Assembly (NCBI GenBank): GCA_030734395.1
Contig: JAUZTG010000029.1
Coordinates: 3,534,001-3,598,000 of the forward strand
Reading direction: 5' to 3'
DNA from: Sarocladium kiliense
Taxonomy: Eukaryota > Ascomycota > Sordariomycetes > Hypocreales > Sarocladiaceae
Length of the DNA: 64,000 bases
The position numbers and the translations under genes are program-made. The notes beneath the pieces are model-generated. The model had not been told where the DNA came from, did not search any database, and saw only the letters and a program-made list of their open reading frames with translations. This document shows, in pieces, positions 22,563 to 33,762 of the stretch. The stretch's first letter is position 1, and each line of letters opens with the position of its first letter.

Positions 22563-24491
22563 ATGCACTCTTCTATGGCAGCGGTCAGAATGGCAGTTCA
22601 ACGTTGTTTATGGCTGTCCTTGACAGCTTCGGTCGCTAGTCTTGCAAATGCTGGCTCTCAAAAACCGTTCCAGGCCCATGAAGGAGCGGCTTTTGGTCTT
22701 TTCCATGATCGACAACTTCACGCAGATGTTCAAGGCCAAAGACCACAAGAAGCATTACAAGCATCGATAGCGATGCCCGAAGCAGCAGGGGCATTGGCTG
22801 AGGAACGAAAAGAAACACCGCCTCGCCCCAACGTCATCTTCGTCTTGACTGATGACCAGGATGTTCATCTTAACTCACTCGACTTTATGCCCTTGGTTCG
22901 GCGGCATCTCACCGAGCAAGGAACGACTTTTGCAAGACATTACGTGACAACAGCGGTTTGCTGTCCGTCGCGAGTGAACTTATGGACTGGAAAGGCCTCT
23001 CACAACACTAACATCACCGATGTCAAGCCACCGTACGGGGGCTACGCGAAGTTTGTCGAAAATGGTTTCAATGAGAAATACTTGCCGGTGTGGCTGCAAG
23101 AAGCGGGCTACAATTCATATTATACGGGCAAGCTGTTCAATGGCCACAGCGTAGACTATTACGACTCACCGTATCCTGCTGGCTTCGCAGGCACCGACTT
23201 TTTGCTCGATCCATACACCTACAATTACATTAATGCGACCTTTCAGAAGAACCAAGAGTCACCCCGGAGCTACGAAGGCCAGTACTCCACCGATGTCCTG
23301 GCAGAGAAGACGTATGCCCTGCTTGATCAGGCTGTCAGCGCCTCAAAAGAGAAGCCCTTTTTCTTGACTGCTGCCCCTATAGCCCCTCACTCGAACATCG
23401 AGAAGATTGGTGGTTTTGCCGATGCAAAGTATGGCGCTCCCATGTCGGCCGCTCGACATCAGCACCTTTTCGATAATGAAATCGTGCCGCGCACGGACAA
23501 CTGGAACCCAGACTCGCCATCAGGCGCTAGCTGGCTGCTGACGTTGCCACGGCAAAATGATACCAACATAAGATACAACGACGAGTTTCATCGGAACCGA
23601 CTCCAATCATTGCAGGCTGTTGATGAGCTTGTCGATGGCCTTGTCACTCGACTTGAGGCGCACGGTGTACTTGATAACACGTATATCGTCTATAGCAGCG
23701 ACAATGGCTTCCATATTGGCCAGCATCGACTCCAGCCTGGGAAGTCTTGCGGATATGAGGAGGACACCCACGTGCCTATGATCATACGTGGACCTGGCGT
23801 TGCTAAAGGCTATGTAACGAACATGGTAACCACACATACCGACATGGCACCGACATTTCTGAAGATGCTTGGCGTCGCTGGTCCAGATGACCTTGATGGA
23901 AGAGCTTTCCCGATCACACAAGAAGAGATTGAAGCAGACCAAGCAGCAACAGAGACGACACGGGAGCATGTGGCTGTGGAGTACTGGGGTTTCGCCGGAG
24001 GAGAGGGGATCCACGACCGAACCCTGCACGAGAACAACACATACAAAGCAATCCGCCTGATCAGCGAGGACTTTAACGTCTACTATTCCATCTGGTGCAA
24101 CAACGAGCATGAGCTCTACGATATGTCACGAGATCCAGGACAGATGAGCAATATCCTTGCTCCACCGCCGGAAGATCGAGCACAATGGCTTTTCGGTGTG
24201 CCATCGAGTAAATTGGTTTCACGCCTTGACTCGTTGATGTTCGTCCTCAAGTCTTGCCAGGGCGAGACTTGCCGGGCACCATGGCGGCAATTACATCCCG
24301 CAGGAAACGTGCAGTCATTGAAGGAGGCATTAGATCCGTTATTTGATGACTTTTACGAAAAGGAACAGAAACGTGTCGACTTCAACTTCTGTTGGAATGG
24401 CTATTGGCCGGATGCAGAAGGCGATATGTTTGAGACAGCGGGGAGGTCGTTCTATGAACGGGATGGGCTGAGCTGGGATGCCTGGACATGA
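22563..24491 (+). CDS. secreted type I sulfatase (arylsulfatase / GlcNAc-6-sulfatase-like)
   Basis: Single exon, 642 residues from the ATG at 22563. Internal ATGs at 22575 and 22590 are also possible; the last gives a clean signal peptide (AVQRCLWLSLTASVASLANA). Metal site VLTDDQD; formylglycine motif CCPSR in TTAVCCPSRVNLWTGKAS, where the first Cys is converted to the catalytic formylglycine; TGKLFNG; SDNGFHIGQHRL; all in family order. Sulfatases hydrolyse sulfate esters; this subgroup resembles fungal arylsulfatases and glucosamine-6-sulfatases. Secretion suggests an external, possibly sugar- or polysaccharide-linked sulfate ester, in keeping with the divergent sugar transporter next door. 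It marks the right end of the metabolic set. The exact substrate cannot be assigned. Confidence 0.92.
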   Translation: MHSSMAAVRMAVQRCLWLSLTASVASLANAGSQKPFQAHEGAAFGLFHDRQLHADVQGQRPQEALQASIAMPEAAGALAEERKETPPRPNVIFVLTDDQDVHLNSLDFMPLVRRHLTEQGTTFARHYVTTAVCCPSRVNLWTGKASHNTNITDVKPPYGGYAKFVENGFNEKYLPVWLQEAGYNSYYTGKLFNGHSVDYYDSPYPAGFAGTDFLLDPYTYNYINATFQKNQESPRSYEGQYSTDVLAEKTYALLDQAVSASKEKPFFLTAAPIAPHSNIEKIGGFADAKYGAPMSAARHQHLFDNEIVPRTDNWNPDSPSGASWLLTLPRQNDTNIRYNDEFHRNRLQSLQAVDELVDGLVTRLEAHGVLDNTYIVYSSDNGFHIGQHRLQPGKSCGYEEDTHVPMIIRGPGVAKGYVTNMVTTHTDMAPTFLKMLGVAGPDDLDGRAFPITQEEIEADQAATETTREHVAVEYWGFAGGEGIHDRTLHENNTYKAIRLISEDFNVYYSIWCNNEHELYDMSRDPGQMSNILAPPPEDRAQWLFGVPSSKLVSRLDSLMFVLKSCQGETCRAPWRQLHPAGNVQSLKEALDPLFDDFYEKEQKRVDFNFCWNGYWPDAEGDMFETAGRSFYERDGLSWDAWT

Positions 24492-26621
24492 TGAGACAAC
24501 AGTCTACAGTCACAAAAAGTACTTGCGCGATCGTTAATGTCGCTTACTGAGAGCCCTTCTTCAGGACGTTGAAGCCAGGTAGAGGGATCACTATGGCAGA
24601 GGCTGGGGGTCATCTTGGGGTGCATCCTGATTCTGAAGGAGCCATCGGCAATGCGCAATGGTCTCAGTTTATAGAATACGCTCGAAGAGTCCATATCGCG
24701 GCCCGGGTTGCGGAAAGTGGCTCATCTGTACTGGGTCGTTGTCGCGATCTACTACATACGGCCATACCTAGTAGAGACCATGGGATCCCGCCAAGACCTG
24801 TCATCTGTGTTCTGACTCTCATTCCTAGCAGCATGTGATACCAAGACCAGCTGACCAGTCCCTCATTGTCGGCAGGCAGCACATTAAGCATTTTGGTGCA
24901 CGTCTCGCACTCGGAATCCGCATCTCTTCCTTCAGACACACGTCACGAGATAGCGAGCTAAGCCATAGTGCAGAGCCGAAGGCCGGGTTGACTATTCGCA
25001 TATTTTACTGTATATTGTGTCGCCATGACTACCTTACAAGTCATCTTGGTCTTTTCACTGAAAGTTCAATAAGATCCTATTCAGCGCAAGCTTTCTCTGA
25101 ATCAAGATTGAGGATATTGCTAGTACATCCCTGAGATCATTCAAAAGCATACTTTTCACGATTGATATACGCTCTTTCTACGACTAGTTGAGTAACTTCT
25201 ACAATGCTATAAACGCCACAAGGAGTCCAGCCTCTTAGGCCCTGGAAGTAATATGCAAACATCTTTGTTTGCTAACTTGGTTTGATAAGCATGAGCAAAA
25301 ACCAAAAGCTCTTCTGTGTCCAGCTCCCATATTGTCTCTGCCTTTACTTTAGTTAAAATAGCAACTTTGCCCTCAGCTACTTCAAGTCATTCGTTCGCAA
25401 CCATTCGTCTTCATCTTCAAGAGATTAGATTAGAACTGAGACCACTCGAGTATCCTCAGTACCCGCAGCATCACCTCCAGCGCCACAACTACGTCTGTAC
25501 TTTTCTTGCTCAATAAAAGCTAAGATGTCCAGTGAGGCAAGTTTCACCCTACAGCGCCAGCTTAACTCACCCTCGCATATATGGCCCAAACACCGTCTAC
25601 AGCCGAGGTTGTCCTCGACGGATCAAGATATGATCGGATCACTACCAGCGTTGTTGCAGCCCACGAACGCAGCGCAGCCCGAGCTACGGGCTGATCCGCT
25701 AGGACCAAGGCTATCCGACTGGAATTCCGCCATAAGTGTGTCGAACACATTGCTGGGGCTTTGACCCTTAAAAGTGAGCAAGCCCTTGTGTAAAGAAAGA
25801 GCTGACAGATCAGCGCTCATTGCTCGTGGTGATTACTGTTGAGCACTAATTGCACTAGCTCCTGGCCTAAAAGGAGCCTTGAAAAACAGTACTTTCTCAT
25901 AGCCTGTCTAATTTGACCTTGGTCGAGTCCTCAAAGATAACACTCTCGATACAGTGTAACAAATGTGAGAAGACGTCGCTGTTCTTTGCAAGTGATAGAT
26001 ACCCGCGCTTTTTTACTCAATCAAGTCCATTTATGCATGTATACATGTCCTTACTCCGTTTTATGTGCATTTTCTCTTTCAAATACTCCTGCACCCTTCT
26101 AACAAGCCTCGACTAACATCCATCCCCGCATCACAAGCTACTCTCTCTGGCGAGCGAGCTGACTGTCTAGGGATTTCGCCTTGTATTTCCTCCTATTCAT
26201 ATAATTATGTGCATCTGCGTCATTCCACGTCGTTCTTTTTTCCAGCGCGTTATTGCATCCGGACGTTGAACTTTATGTGCCGTAAGCGCAGCAAATCATC
26301 GCAAGGAACATGGGCTAGCCACGGGTGAACCCTGACACGCGATCGGCAGAGGAGAAAGTGCATGGAAATCTGCGCCTAGCGATCCCTCTTCTCCTCTCTT
26401 CCCCATATCGACCTTTTCTAGAGCCAAGCCTACGGGGCATCCCTCCAAGCAGAAGCAACGTGATGTGGCCCACACAAACACACTGATAAGCTCCTGCACT
26501 CCCAAGGGGACAGAGAAGCCTTGACCGACAAACCCTCCTCTTCGACCGCGATCTTACAGAGCTGGCAAAACATATGCACTCTCTTATAGACTGTCTCGAA
26601 TTTGTTGACTGTTGAGGAAAG
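24492..26621. other. 2.1 kb intergenic region
   Basis: No gene supported. It contains one copy of the 5S-like short repeat (24754-24833). The small open frames have no recognisable domain. Confidence 0.45.
24754..24833 (+). repeat. 5S rRNA-headed short repeat, copy 1
   Basis: Begins ACATACGGCCATACCTAGTA, then TGGGATCCCG and a tail ending CTAGCAGC. The head resembles the first 40 bases of fungal 5S rRNA; the rest does not. Related copies lie at 41084, 45443 and 57079, all on the same strand. Confidence 0.7.
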
Positions 26622-28823
26622 ATGAAGGAACAGCGATATAAAGTAATCCCAGCCCGGTCGCTCAGCACGAGTGGTGCACCGGGCTTCAACATCTGGATTG
26701 GGCTTCTCGCTGTGCTGGGCCTGGTCCTCTTCTGGCTTCGATGGTCGCCGTCTTCGATTGTCGCCTTCAGCGATTCCGAAGAGCACTGGAAATGGAGCAA
26801 AGTGAGAGGCTATGAGTTCGTAGCAAAACCACCGTATTATTGACTTGCGACAGATCACCCCCAGCACCGCCTTACAATGGCACCGATGCTATGAGGGTCA
26901 GTACGAATGTGCCAGATTGGACGTATGTTGATGCCCACAAGACGATCGTCGTCGGATATGATCTGATGGCTCTAGCTGCCGATGGACTGGCAAGACCCAG
27001 GATCGGCTGGTCGCGTTGTCATTGCTGTGGCACGCCTCCCAGCTAAGAACCTCACCGACTACAAGGGACCGGTCTTCTTCAACCCGGGTGTACGTTCCTC
27101 ATATCAACGCCTTTCGTGATTTCGATTGACGAATCTGATCTCCTAGGGCCCGGGAGGATCGGGTGTATGGGCATTACAGGATCACGGCGACGTGATTCAG
27201 GAGATCGTAGGCAATAACCATGTAAGATCTGCGCTTTCGAGACCGAAGACGGTGGCTTAGAGAAACTCATGTGCACCTAGGACATTATCACATTTGATCC
27301 ACGAGGAAGTTCGTCGCAACTCCTGTTTGTCGTAAAATATGAGTAATTGTCTAACATGGGTCGCTTCTAGTTGGGTCCTCTGTCCCTCGAGTCGAATGTT
27401 GGGGTACACCACAGCAGAGATGGGCTTGGGAGGCACATGACTTTGGCATTGTCGATTCCCACGAGGGAATGCTTTACGATATCTTTGCTCGAGCTTCCGC
27501 CTTTTCCCAGGCTTGTGAAAGGAACGCCAATGAGACTGAAGTATTGTCTCATCTCAGCACTGCGAGCCACGCCCGCGACATGCTTGAGATTCTGGACCAG
27601 CTCGGTGAGGACAAGCTGAAGTTCTGGGGTTTCAGTTACGGGACCATCCTGGGGGGCACATTCGCCGCGATGTACCCGGACAGAGTCGGGCGATTGGTTA
27701 GTGATGGTGAGCACCGCCGTCCATGGGGGGCTCTCTTAAGGAGGGGACTGACTGACTGGCAGGAAATGTTGACTACCAGGAGTGGTATACAGGGACACAC
27801 ATCAACTTCCTCCGTGACACAGACAAGGTCATGGAAGGCTTCTACTCTATGTGCCACCAGGCTGGAGAGAGAAAATGCACATTCTACGAAGATACTGCCG
27901 AGAAGATCAGGGACCGGTTGGAGACATTGCTCGATGACCTCCGGATGCGGCCTGTCATAGCTCTCGTCACGCCAGATCGACACAGCCTCCCAGAAATCAT
28001 CACATATTCCAAGGTTCGAAAGTTCATCTCAGCGGCACTATACCGGCCCATCCAGAAGTTCGGCCCATTGGCAGACGCCTTGGCGGCTTTGGAGAAAGGC
28101 GACGGTCTAACGTATCTGAGCATCGTGAACCCCGCGGCCAACGCTCTCCCGGAGACCTGCGACCAGAACCCAATACCGCCGACGGTGCCCCTGGACGCTT
28201 TGTTCGAAGGCACGGATGATGCGTTTCCCGCGATCATGTGCTCTGATGCAGAGCCATTGACGGAGACGGCCGTCGAGTTCGAGGAGTACGCCAACGCCCT
28301 GCAAGAAATAAGCAAGGCTGCAGGGGCGGTCAACGTACTTTTCCGTATATCGTGTGCTGGACGCACAATCCGACCCAAGTGGCGGTTCAGCGGGCCATTC
28401 ACTGGCAACACGAGCTATCCGATCCTGTTCATCGCCAACGTAGCCGACAACGTGACGCCGCTCGTAAGCGCTAGGAACAACTCGCAGGGTTTTGACGGCT
28501 CAGTCGTCCTCATTCAGAATGCCCTCGGGGTAAGTTGACTTTCCTATCACCTTTTCCCCCTCTAGGGCAGAGCGCGGTGCTGATCTCTGTCATAGCACAC
28601 CTCATTAGCAGCGCCGTCCACATGCACGGCTCTGCATATCCGATCGTACTTCCAGGATGGCGTCTTGCCTCGACATGGGACCGAATGTGAGCCCGATAAC
28701 CTGCCTTTCGATCTGACTCCTTCGGCGAGCAAGGCCTTTGATGATAGGATAACGCCCGCGATTCGGGCATTATCCGAGAGAGTTTGGGGAGGGGGTAAGT
28801 TGATCTACACCAGAACCGGATAG
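26622..28823 (+). CDS. membrane-anchored alpha/beta hydrolase with TAP-like C-terminal domain
   Basis: Eight exons (26622-26801, 26854-26922, 26976-27089, 27147-27221, 27281-27308, 27371-27706, 27763-28529, 28596-28823) join in phase to 598 residues. An N-terminal membrane segment at about 24-40 (IWIGLLAVLGLVLFWL) is followed by the signature of tripeptidyl-aminopeptidase-like hydrolases: ITPSTALQWHRCYEGQYECA, LPMDWQDP, FFNPGGPGGSG (oxyanion region), FDPRGIGSSVPR, and the nucleophile elbow GFSYGT with Ser244. The acid is in VADNVTP and the histidine in GHTS (His524), which is split over the last intron. It probably works as a peptidase or esterase on the outer or lumenal face. Every exon junction restores family motifs. 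It is tandem with a siderophore transporter, but no link is proven. Confidence 0.88.
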
Positions 28824-29626
28824 AGCGGAAAAGATAAGTCGGCAGTGGGGGAGCGCCACGAGTATGAGAATGCGAACTGAGAAGCCCATGGTCGTCAATA
28901 GTCCAGATGGCTACTTATCTGATTCACTTGGAGACAATTTGAGGGCTTTGTTGCCACACCTAGTACTTTGACACCTAGTCCCGGGGTGAGTAGGTGGAGT
29001 AACCGACCCCAAGTTATGTTGTTGGCTTGCTGTCAGTCTGTCTTCAATTAAGTGCGGGGGTCAGTTCAACAGTTCGGATGAACCCTGCTCTTCAGCTGGA
29101 ACTAGCATGTGTTTTGGGAAGTTGTCCAAAGGAGTAGATAGGGAACATGTATGAGCCGCAGCATCTCGTTCTGTTCATGTCACTAGCAAATTGGCTTGGG
29201 ATCGTGGGAGGGAGATGTGGCCGACAGAGCATGCTCACTTAGACCACTGGCCACAGCTTGACGGTAGTAGCATGTATTCTTTGAATCAATTGCGCGGCAT
29301 ACGAAAGATGACACCACCTTTTATGTAGTGGTCGTGGCTACTACTCCTAGCAAGGGTGAGAAAGACCTGGTCTACACGCATTTCTTATCTCTCACTCCAG
29401 CAACCCATCATCTCTAACCCCCACCTTTGCTTAATCGTAGATATCGGACATACACTGGAATCGCTTGGCTAATTATTGGGTGTTATGTCTTGGGCGATCC
29501 CAGTAGTACACCTTCAGTAGTTAGCTTCGACCCTCATCTGCTTCGATATACTCTGCTTTGTCTTCTTCTGTGAAACGACCTCGTTTCACGACCGAGGCCT
29601 CGGCTCAGTACAGACACGATAACACA
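28824..29626. promoter_or_regulatory. intergenic; promoter of the siderophore transporter
   Basis: 803 bases without a gene. It holds a perfect fungal GATA-type iron-repressor site at 28915-28923. Confidence 0.5.
28915..28923 (-). promoter_or_regulatory. SreA/SRE-type GATA site (ATCAGATAA on reverse strand)
   Basis: TTATCTGAT on the plus strand is an exact match to ATCWGATAA, the site bound by fungal iron-sensing GATA repressors (SreA, SRE, Urbs1). It lies about 700 bases upstream of the siderophore transporter start and 92 bases after the hydrolase stop. A nine-base match is uncommon by chance, and the neighbour gene fits. Confidence 0.45.
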
Positions 29627-31574
29627 ATGAACTTCTTCAGGATGAAGCGCACTGAGTTGGAGGCTCCAGCTGAAGTCGCGATCGATACGCTGGATGAAGA
29701 AGGTGCTCGTGACGATGACAAGCAAGTCGCCGTTCCGACAACAGAGCCTGGTGTGAGCGGGATTGAGGCAGCTCAAGCTCTCTGGGGTCAGACGGGACGC
29801 TGGCTGGTCATTGTTGGGTGAGTTGGACCAATGACGTGAAAGTAATAACAAATATTTGCTAAGCGAGCTTCATTGCGCTCTAGGCTTGCTATCATGATGA
29901 TCACCTAGTAAGTAATGCTGAACGTCCACGATTTGGAACGCCCATTGCAGGTCCTGACGCGCTCTCCAGTGAATTGGACAATACAACAGTATATGTCTAC
30001 AACAACTACAGCACATCCTCTTTCAATGCCTTATCTAAATTAGCTACCCTCAGTACTGCTAGCACAATTGTCTTCGCCGTGGTCAAAGCGCCCATTGCCA
30101 AGGTTTCCAACGTTATTGGTCGTGGCCAGACATACGTCTTCACCGTGTCATGCTACGTCCTGGCTTATATCCTCATGGCCTCGGCCAAATCCATCAACAC
30201 GTATGCCGCAGGAGTGGTCTTTTACAGTGTCGGCCAATCGGGAACCAACACGATGAATGATATTATCATCTCAGACATTACTACGGCGCGATGGAGAGGA
30301 TTTGGTATTGCCGTTTCTTTCTTCCCGTTCCTCATCACACCATGGGTGGCCGCTTTCATTGTTGAGAGCGTCGTGGGGGGGATCGGCTGGCGCTGGGGGA
30401 TCGGCATGTTTGCTATACTCATGCCCTTCGGAGCCAGCTTTCTCATCACGACGCTGCTTTACTACCAGGCCCGGACCAAGAAAATGGGTCTTGTCACGAG
30501 CAGACGTCTGACGGTTTATGAGTTCTGCTCGCAGGTTGATCTCGGGGGGATCGTGCTCTTCAGCGGTGGCTTGGCGATGCTCCTCCTGCCGCTCACTCTC
30601 GCCGCGACGTCTCCCTCGAAGTGGGATACCCCGTATATTATTGCGCTCATCGTGGTCGGCGGCCTCTTCCTCATCGCCCTTCCGATCTACGAAGCGTATG
30701 TGGCCACAAATCCCATCGTTCCTCCGTCCTACTTCAAGAACATCACAATCTTGCTGTGTCTGCTCCTCATCGCTCTGGACGCAGCTGGCTTCTCATGCAC
30801 CCACACGTATCTCTTTACATGGGCTACCGTTGCCCGGAATTTCGGCGCACGCGATGCTACTTTCTTCACTTATACGAACGGTGTTACGCAGACATTGATG
30901 GGAATCGTAGCAGGCCTAATCATGGCTTGGACTAGGAAGTACAAACACCTGGCCATCGCCGGTACCGTCCTTCGTCTCGTCGGCTACGGAGTCATGCTAC
31001 GCCTGCGCGGCGCAGAGAACCCTAAGGTTGAGCTCTTTGTTGTACAGCTCATCCAGGGCATTGGTTCCGGTATCATACAGATGACAATGCTCGTGCCGGC
31101 ACAAATCAGCGTAACTCACGCTCAGATGCCCCAGATGACAGCTCTGCTCATTACGTCTCTCATCATGGGCTCAAGCATTGGCGCGTGCATCTCGGGTGGC
31201 ATCTACACAAACACGCTGAAACCAGCTCTTTGGAGGCATCTCGGGGACCGTGCGAGCGAGTCAATGGTGGAGTCTCTGTTCAACTCCATCACAGGAGTTG
31301 CGCCGGATTGGGGAACTCCGGAGAGAACTGCAGTTAACCTCGCAGTATGACTCAGCGTTCTTCTACACTCTGGTTGAAAACCTTGCTAACGTTTAGACAG
31401 TTCTCGGACGTCTTGAGATACATGACGTACGCGGCCGTGGGCACATCGGTGCCAGGTGTGCTGTTGAGTTGGTTTCTGCCAGACCATACGTTACCGTGCG
31501 CACTCACTATTGCCCCGTTAGTGAATCCATGCTGACATCTTTGCAGCGAGCGAAACAATCTTATTGAGACATAG
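29627..31574 (+). CDS. siderophore-iron transporter (Sit1/Arn MFS family)
   Basis: Five exons (29627-29817, 29884-29907, 29970-31344, 31401-31495, 31547-31574) join in phase to 570 residues, the normal length of the DHA14-type siderophore importers. A charged cytosolic N-terminus is followed by ITYELDNTTVYVYNNY, a hallmark of the family, and FYSVGQSGTNTMNDIIISD, WRGFGIAVSFFPFLITPWVA, and a second half rich in transmembrane helices. The family takes up ferric hydroxamate siderophores at the plasma membrane or in endosomes. A GATA-type iron-repressor motif upstream (28915) suggests induction under iron starvation. No siderophore biosynthetic gene is in the window, so it may import foreign siderophores. 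The last two short exons were placed from splice phase and are less certain. Confidence 0.92.
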
Positions 31575-32028
31575 GACTTGTGAAGTTTCACAAGTCAGGT
31601 GGCTCTTACTATTCGAGCGGGCCAAACTCCGTCAAACCCGGAAATAGCAGTCAATCATGTCTTGATTACTGACCCTAGAGGCCCTCATAGCGGGTCTGTG
31701 ACAAGGCACGCTTAATACCTGAAAGAAATCAGAGAAGAGCCTGCAGGATCCTCACAAAGCTCATATTGGCTGAAACGGAGAGCTACGTATCTTCCGTCTG
31801 GCGAAGGCATATCTATGTTGCCGAACGCTGAAGGCAGTGTCGACAATAACAAAACGTACTTCATTCTCGGCGTGATGTATTTCGTCGGAAAGCCCCAGCA
31901 AGGCTTCAAGGAAGATAGCATTAATATTTCTTTCCGCCGGGTTGTGTGATCATTATCGCTCCAGCGTATAGCTTATATAATTTCAACAGGACATCGCTTA
32001 AACATTACATTGTGCTAATTGCTTGCGT
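31575..32028. other. intergenic region with one small open frame
   Basis: 454 bases. On the reverse strand 31712-31864 reads MKYVLLLSTLPSAFG and then 36 residues, which looks like a small protein with a signal peptide, but nothing else supports it. Confidence 0.3.
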
Positions 32029-33762
32029 TCAATCCCTCATGTTGGTATAGTAGGCTCTCGTCGGCGCCACGAGCTCAATGCCACCCTTCATAAGTGACGG
32101 TTTTGACGTGTGTGTATATCCCGAAGACGGCTCGCCGTTGTATTCGACAATGCTCGTGTTTTGCTCTGGCGGACCGACGATGCACCCTCGCATATACTTG
32201 ATAAAGGGCTTCGTAGTACCGAACACCAGGAAGGTAAGCAGCGACGCTGTCACTCCTGGCGCGAAGAATCTGAAGTCGTTCACAGCTCGCTCGGGGGAGA
32301 GGTCGGGCTTATCGTTGGCGTGTTCTGTGTCAAGAGTCGACCGAACGGCTCGGCTAAATAGCACAATGCTGAGCTCGAATAGACTAGATTGCGGCCTCTT
32401 TAGCTCAATGATACGCCAACGGCATAAATCTGGAACTGCGCGCGCAGGGGAGGAGCGGAAGCCGTCTGTCATTAACCCACCTGAGAATAAAAAATGCAAT
32501 CGTAAAACGTGTGACGAGCCAACGATCATAAATGTTCTTTTTCGAGATGACGGGTTTTCGGTTTAATGACGCCGGAGTATCACCTGCGGTATCATTTTGC
32601 GTTCCAAGGGATTGAGAGTTCGCATATGTAACATTGAACTTCTGCAGCCTCATCCGCGACTGGATGTATCGGAACAGAATGGCGATGATGGTAACGCATC
32701 CAATTCCCACGCTCCACATCACTGTGTTCGAGTGTTCAGCCGGAAGCACATTCTAGTCAGGCAAATCAGGTGAACTTACAAGGTTGCCTGGCAAGCCGAT
32801 CGAACACTGCGTAATTTCGAGTTGCTAATAATCCTTGGAGGGATCCAATGATGACGACAGGGAAGAGAATCGCAAACACCTTGCCTCCACGGTTTAAAAT
32901 GATGAGCACTCTTCTGAGCTTCGGGTTCTCGTTCAGTCGGTAAAGAGATTGAACCAATTGGAGACCCCTTCGAAGCAATTAGTCTTGCAGTTAGAGGAGC
33001 ATAAGCGGACGAGAGGAACCGACCAGAACATTACTATCAGTCCTTCCACGTGATAACAATAATACTCTAGAACTACATCAGCGCCTCGAACCGGATGCGG
33101 CCATAATGCAACTCACGGATGTAAAAGAGCACCCTATCCAAGCCAAGAGAAATACCTGTCAAGGTAAGCTCGGGGCTGTCAGAATGAGCCCTAGCATAAT
33201 AGAAGCGTTCCTCCATCAGGTCATCCCAGAACATCATAACGTGGATCTGCTGAATAATGGAACAAATCGTGGCCAACGATGTGAAGTATCCCAGGCACGC
33301 AACATCTGAATTAAGCATGGTCTCGTTAGGCGAATGTCCAATTTTGTATTTGCCTGGTAGGTCGTACTTCGGCCAACGTGTGCGCAAGCAATATGGGGCG
33401 GGAAAAGGTAGCCTTACAACTTGTCCATTCGCGATGCCGAAAGGTGAGCCAGATAACAAGTAAGCTGCTGAACAAGCAGATGAGCGAATAAATCAAGATC
33501 CCCGCGAAAGTGCCAACTGCTTCTTCTGGTAGTTGGGCCATCCCTCCAAGCCTTTAGAGATGAAACGAATTGCGCTGATCGTGGAGAGCAAAATGAAATG
33601 CGAGTTAAGAACTCCGTAGAGATCGCGAAATGCTGTTGGGAAATGCTGTATCAAGATGGTTCGGGACGGGATAACAATTAACAATGCAGCCACAATCCTG
33701 CACCAGCATCCGCTCACTTCTATAGGGGAGCTTTTGTAATGCCCGTAATAGAAACGCCGCAA
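32029..33762 (-). CDS. fungal seven-transmembrane protein, uncertain 5' end
   Basis: Several hydrophobic exons on the reverse strand join by canonical introns in phase: REWTS to YVACLGYFTSLAT near 33440-33310, LTLT to VLEYYCYHVEGLIVMFW near 33160-33070, then RLNENPKLRRVLIILNRG, MWSVGIGCVTIIAILF, and a tail with FGTTKPFIKYM. This order of helices followed by F-G-T-T-K/A-P-F is one I associate with an uncharacterised fungal 7TM family; function unknown, possibly receptor-like. The N-terminal part (IVIPSRTILIQHFPTAFRDLY) lies in a different frame from the second helix (EEAVGTFAGILIYSL), with no visible intron near 33535, so there may be a frameshift. The last intron near 32430 is also unresolved. 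Boundaries are approximate. Confidence 0.55.

Noticed and set aside
23607..24110. 167-residue reverse-strand frame inside the sulfatase
   Set aside because: Shadow of the sulfatase coding strand; no domain.
2539..24491. Secondary-metabolite (toxin/pigment) biosynthetic cluster
   Set aside because: A Zn2Cys6 regulator, transporters and oxidoreductases are present, but there is no backbone enzyme (PKS, NRPS, terpene synthase, DMAT synthase) in the window.
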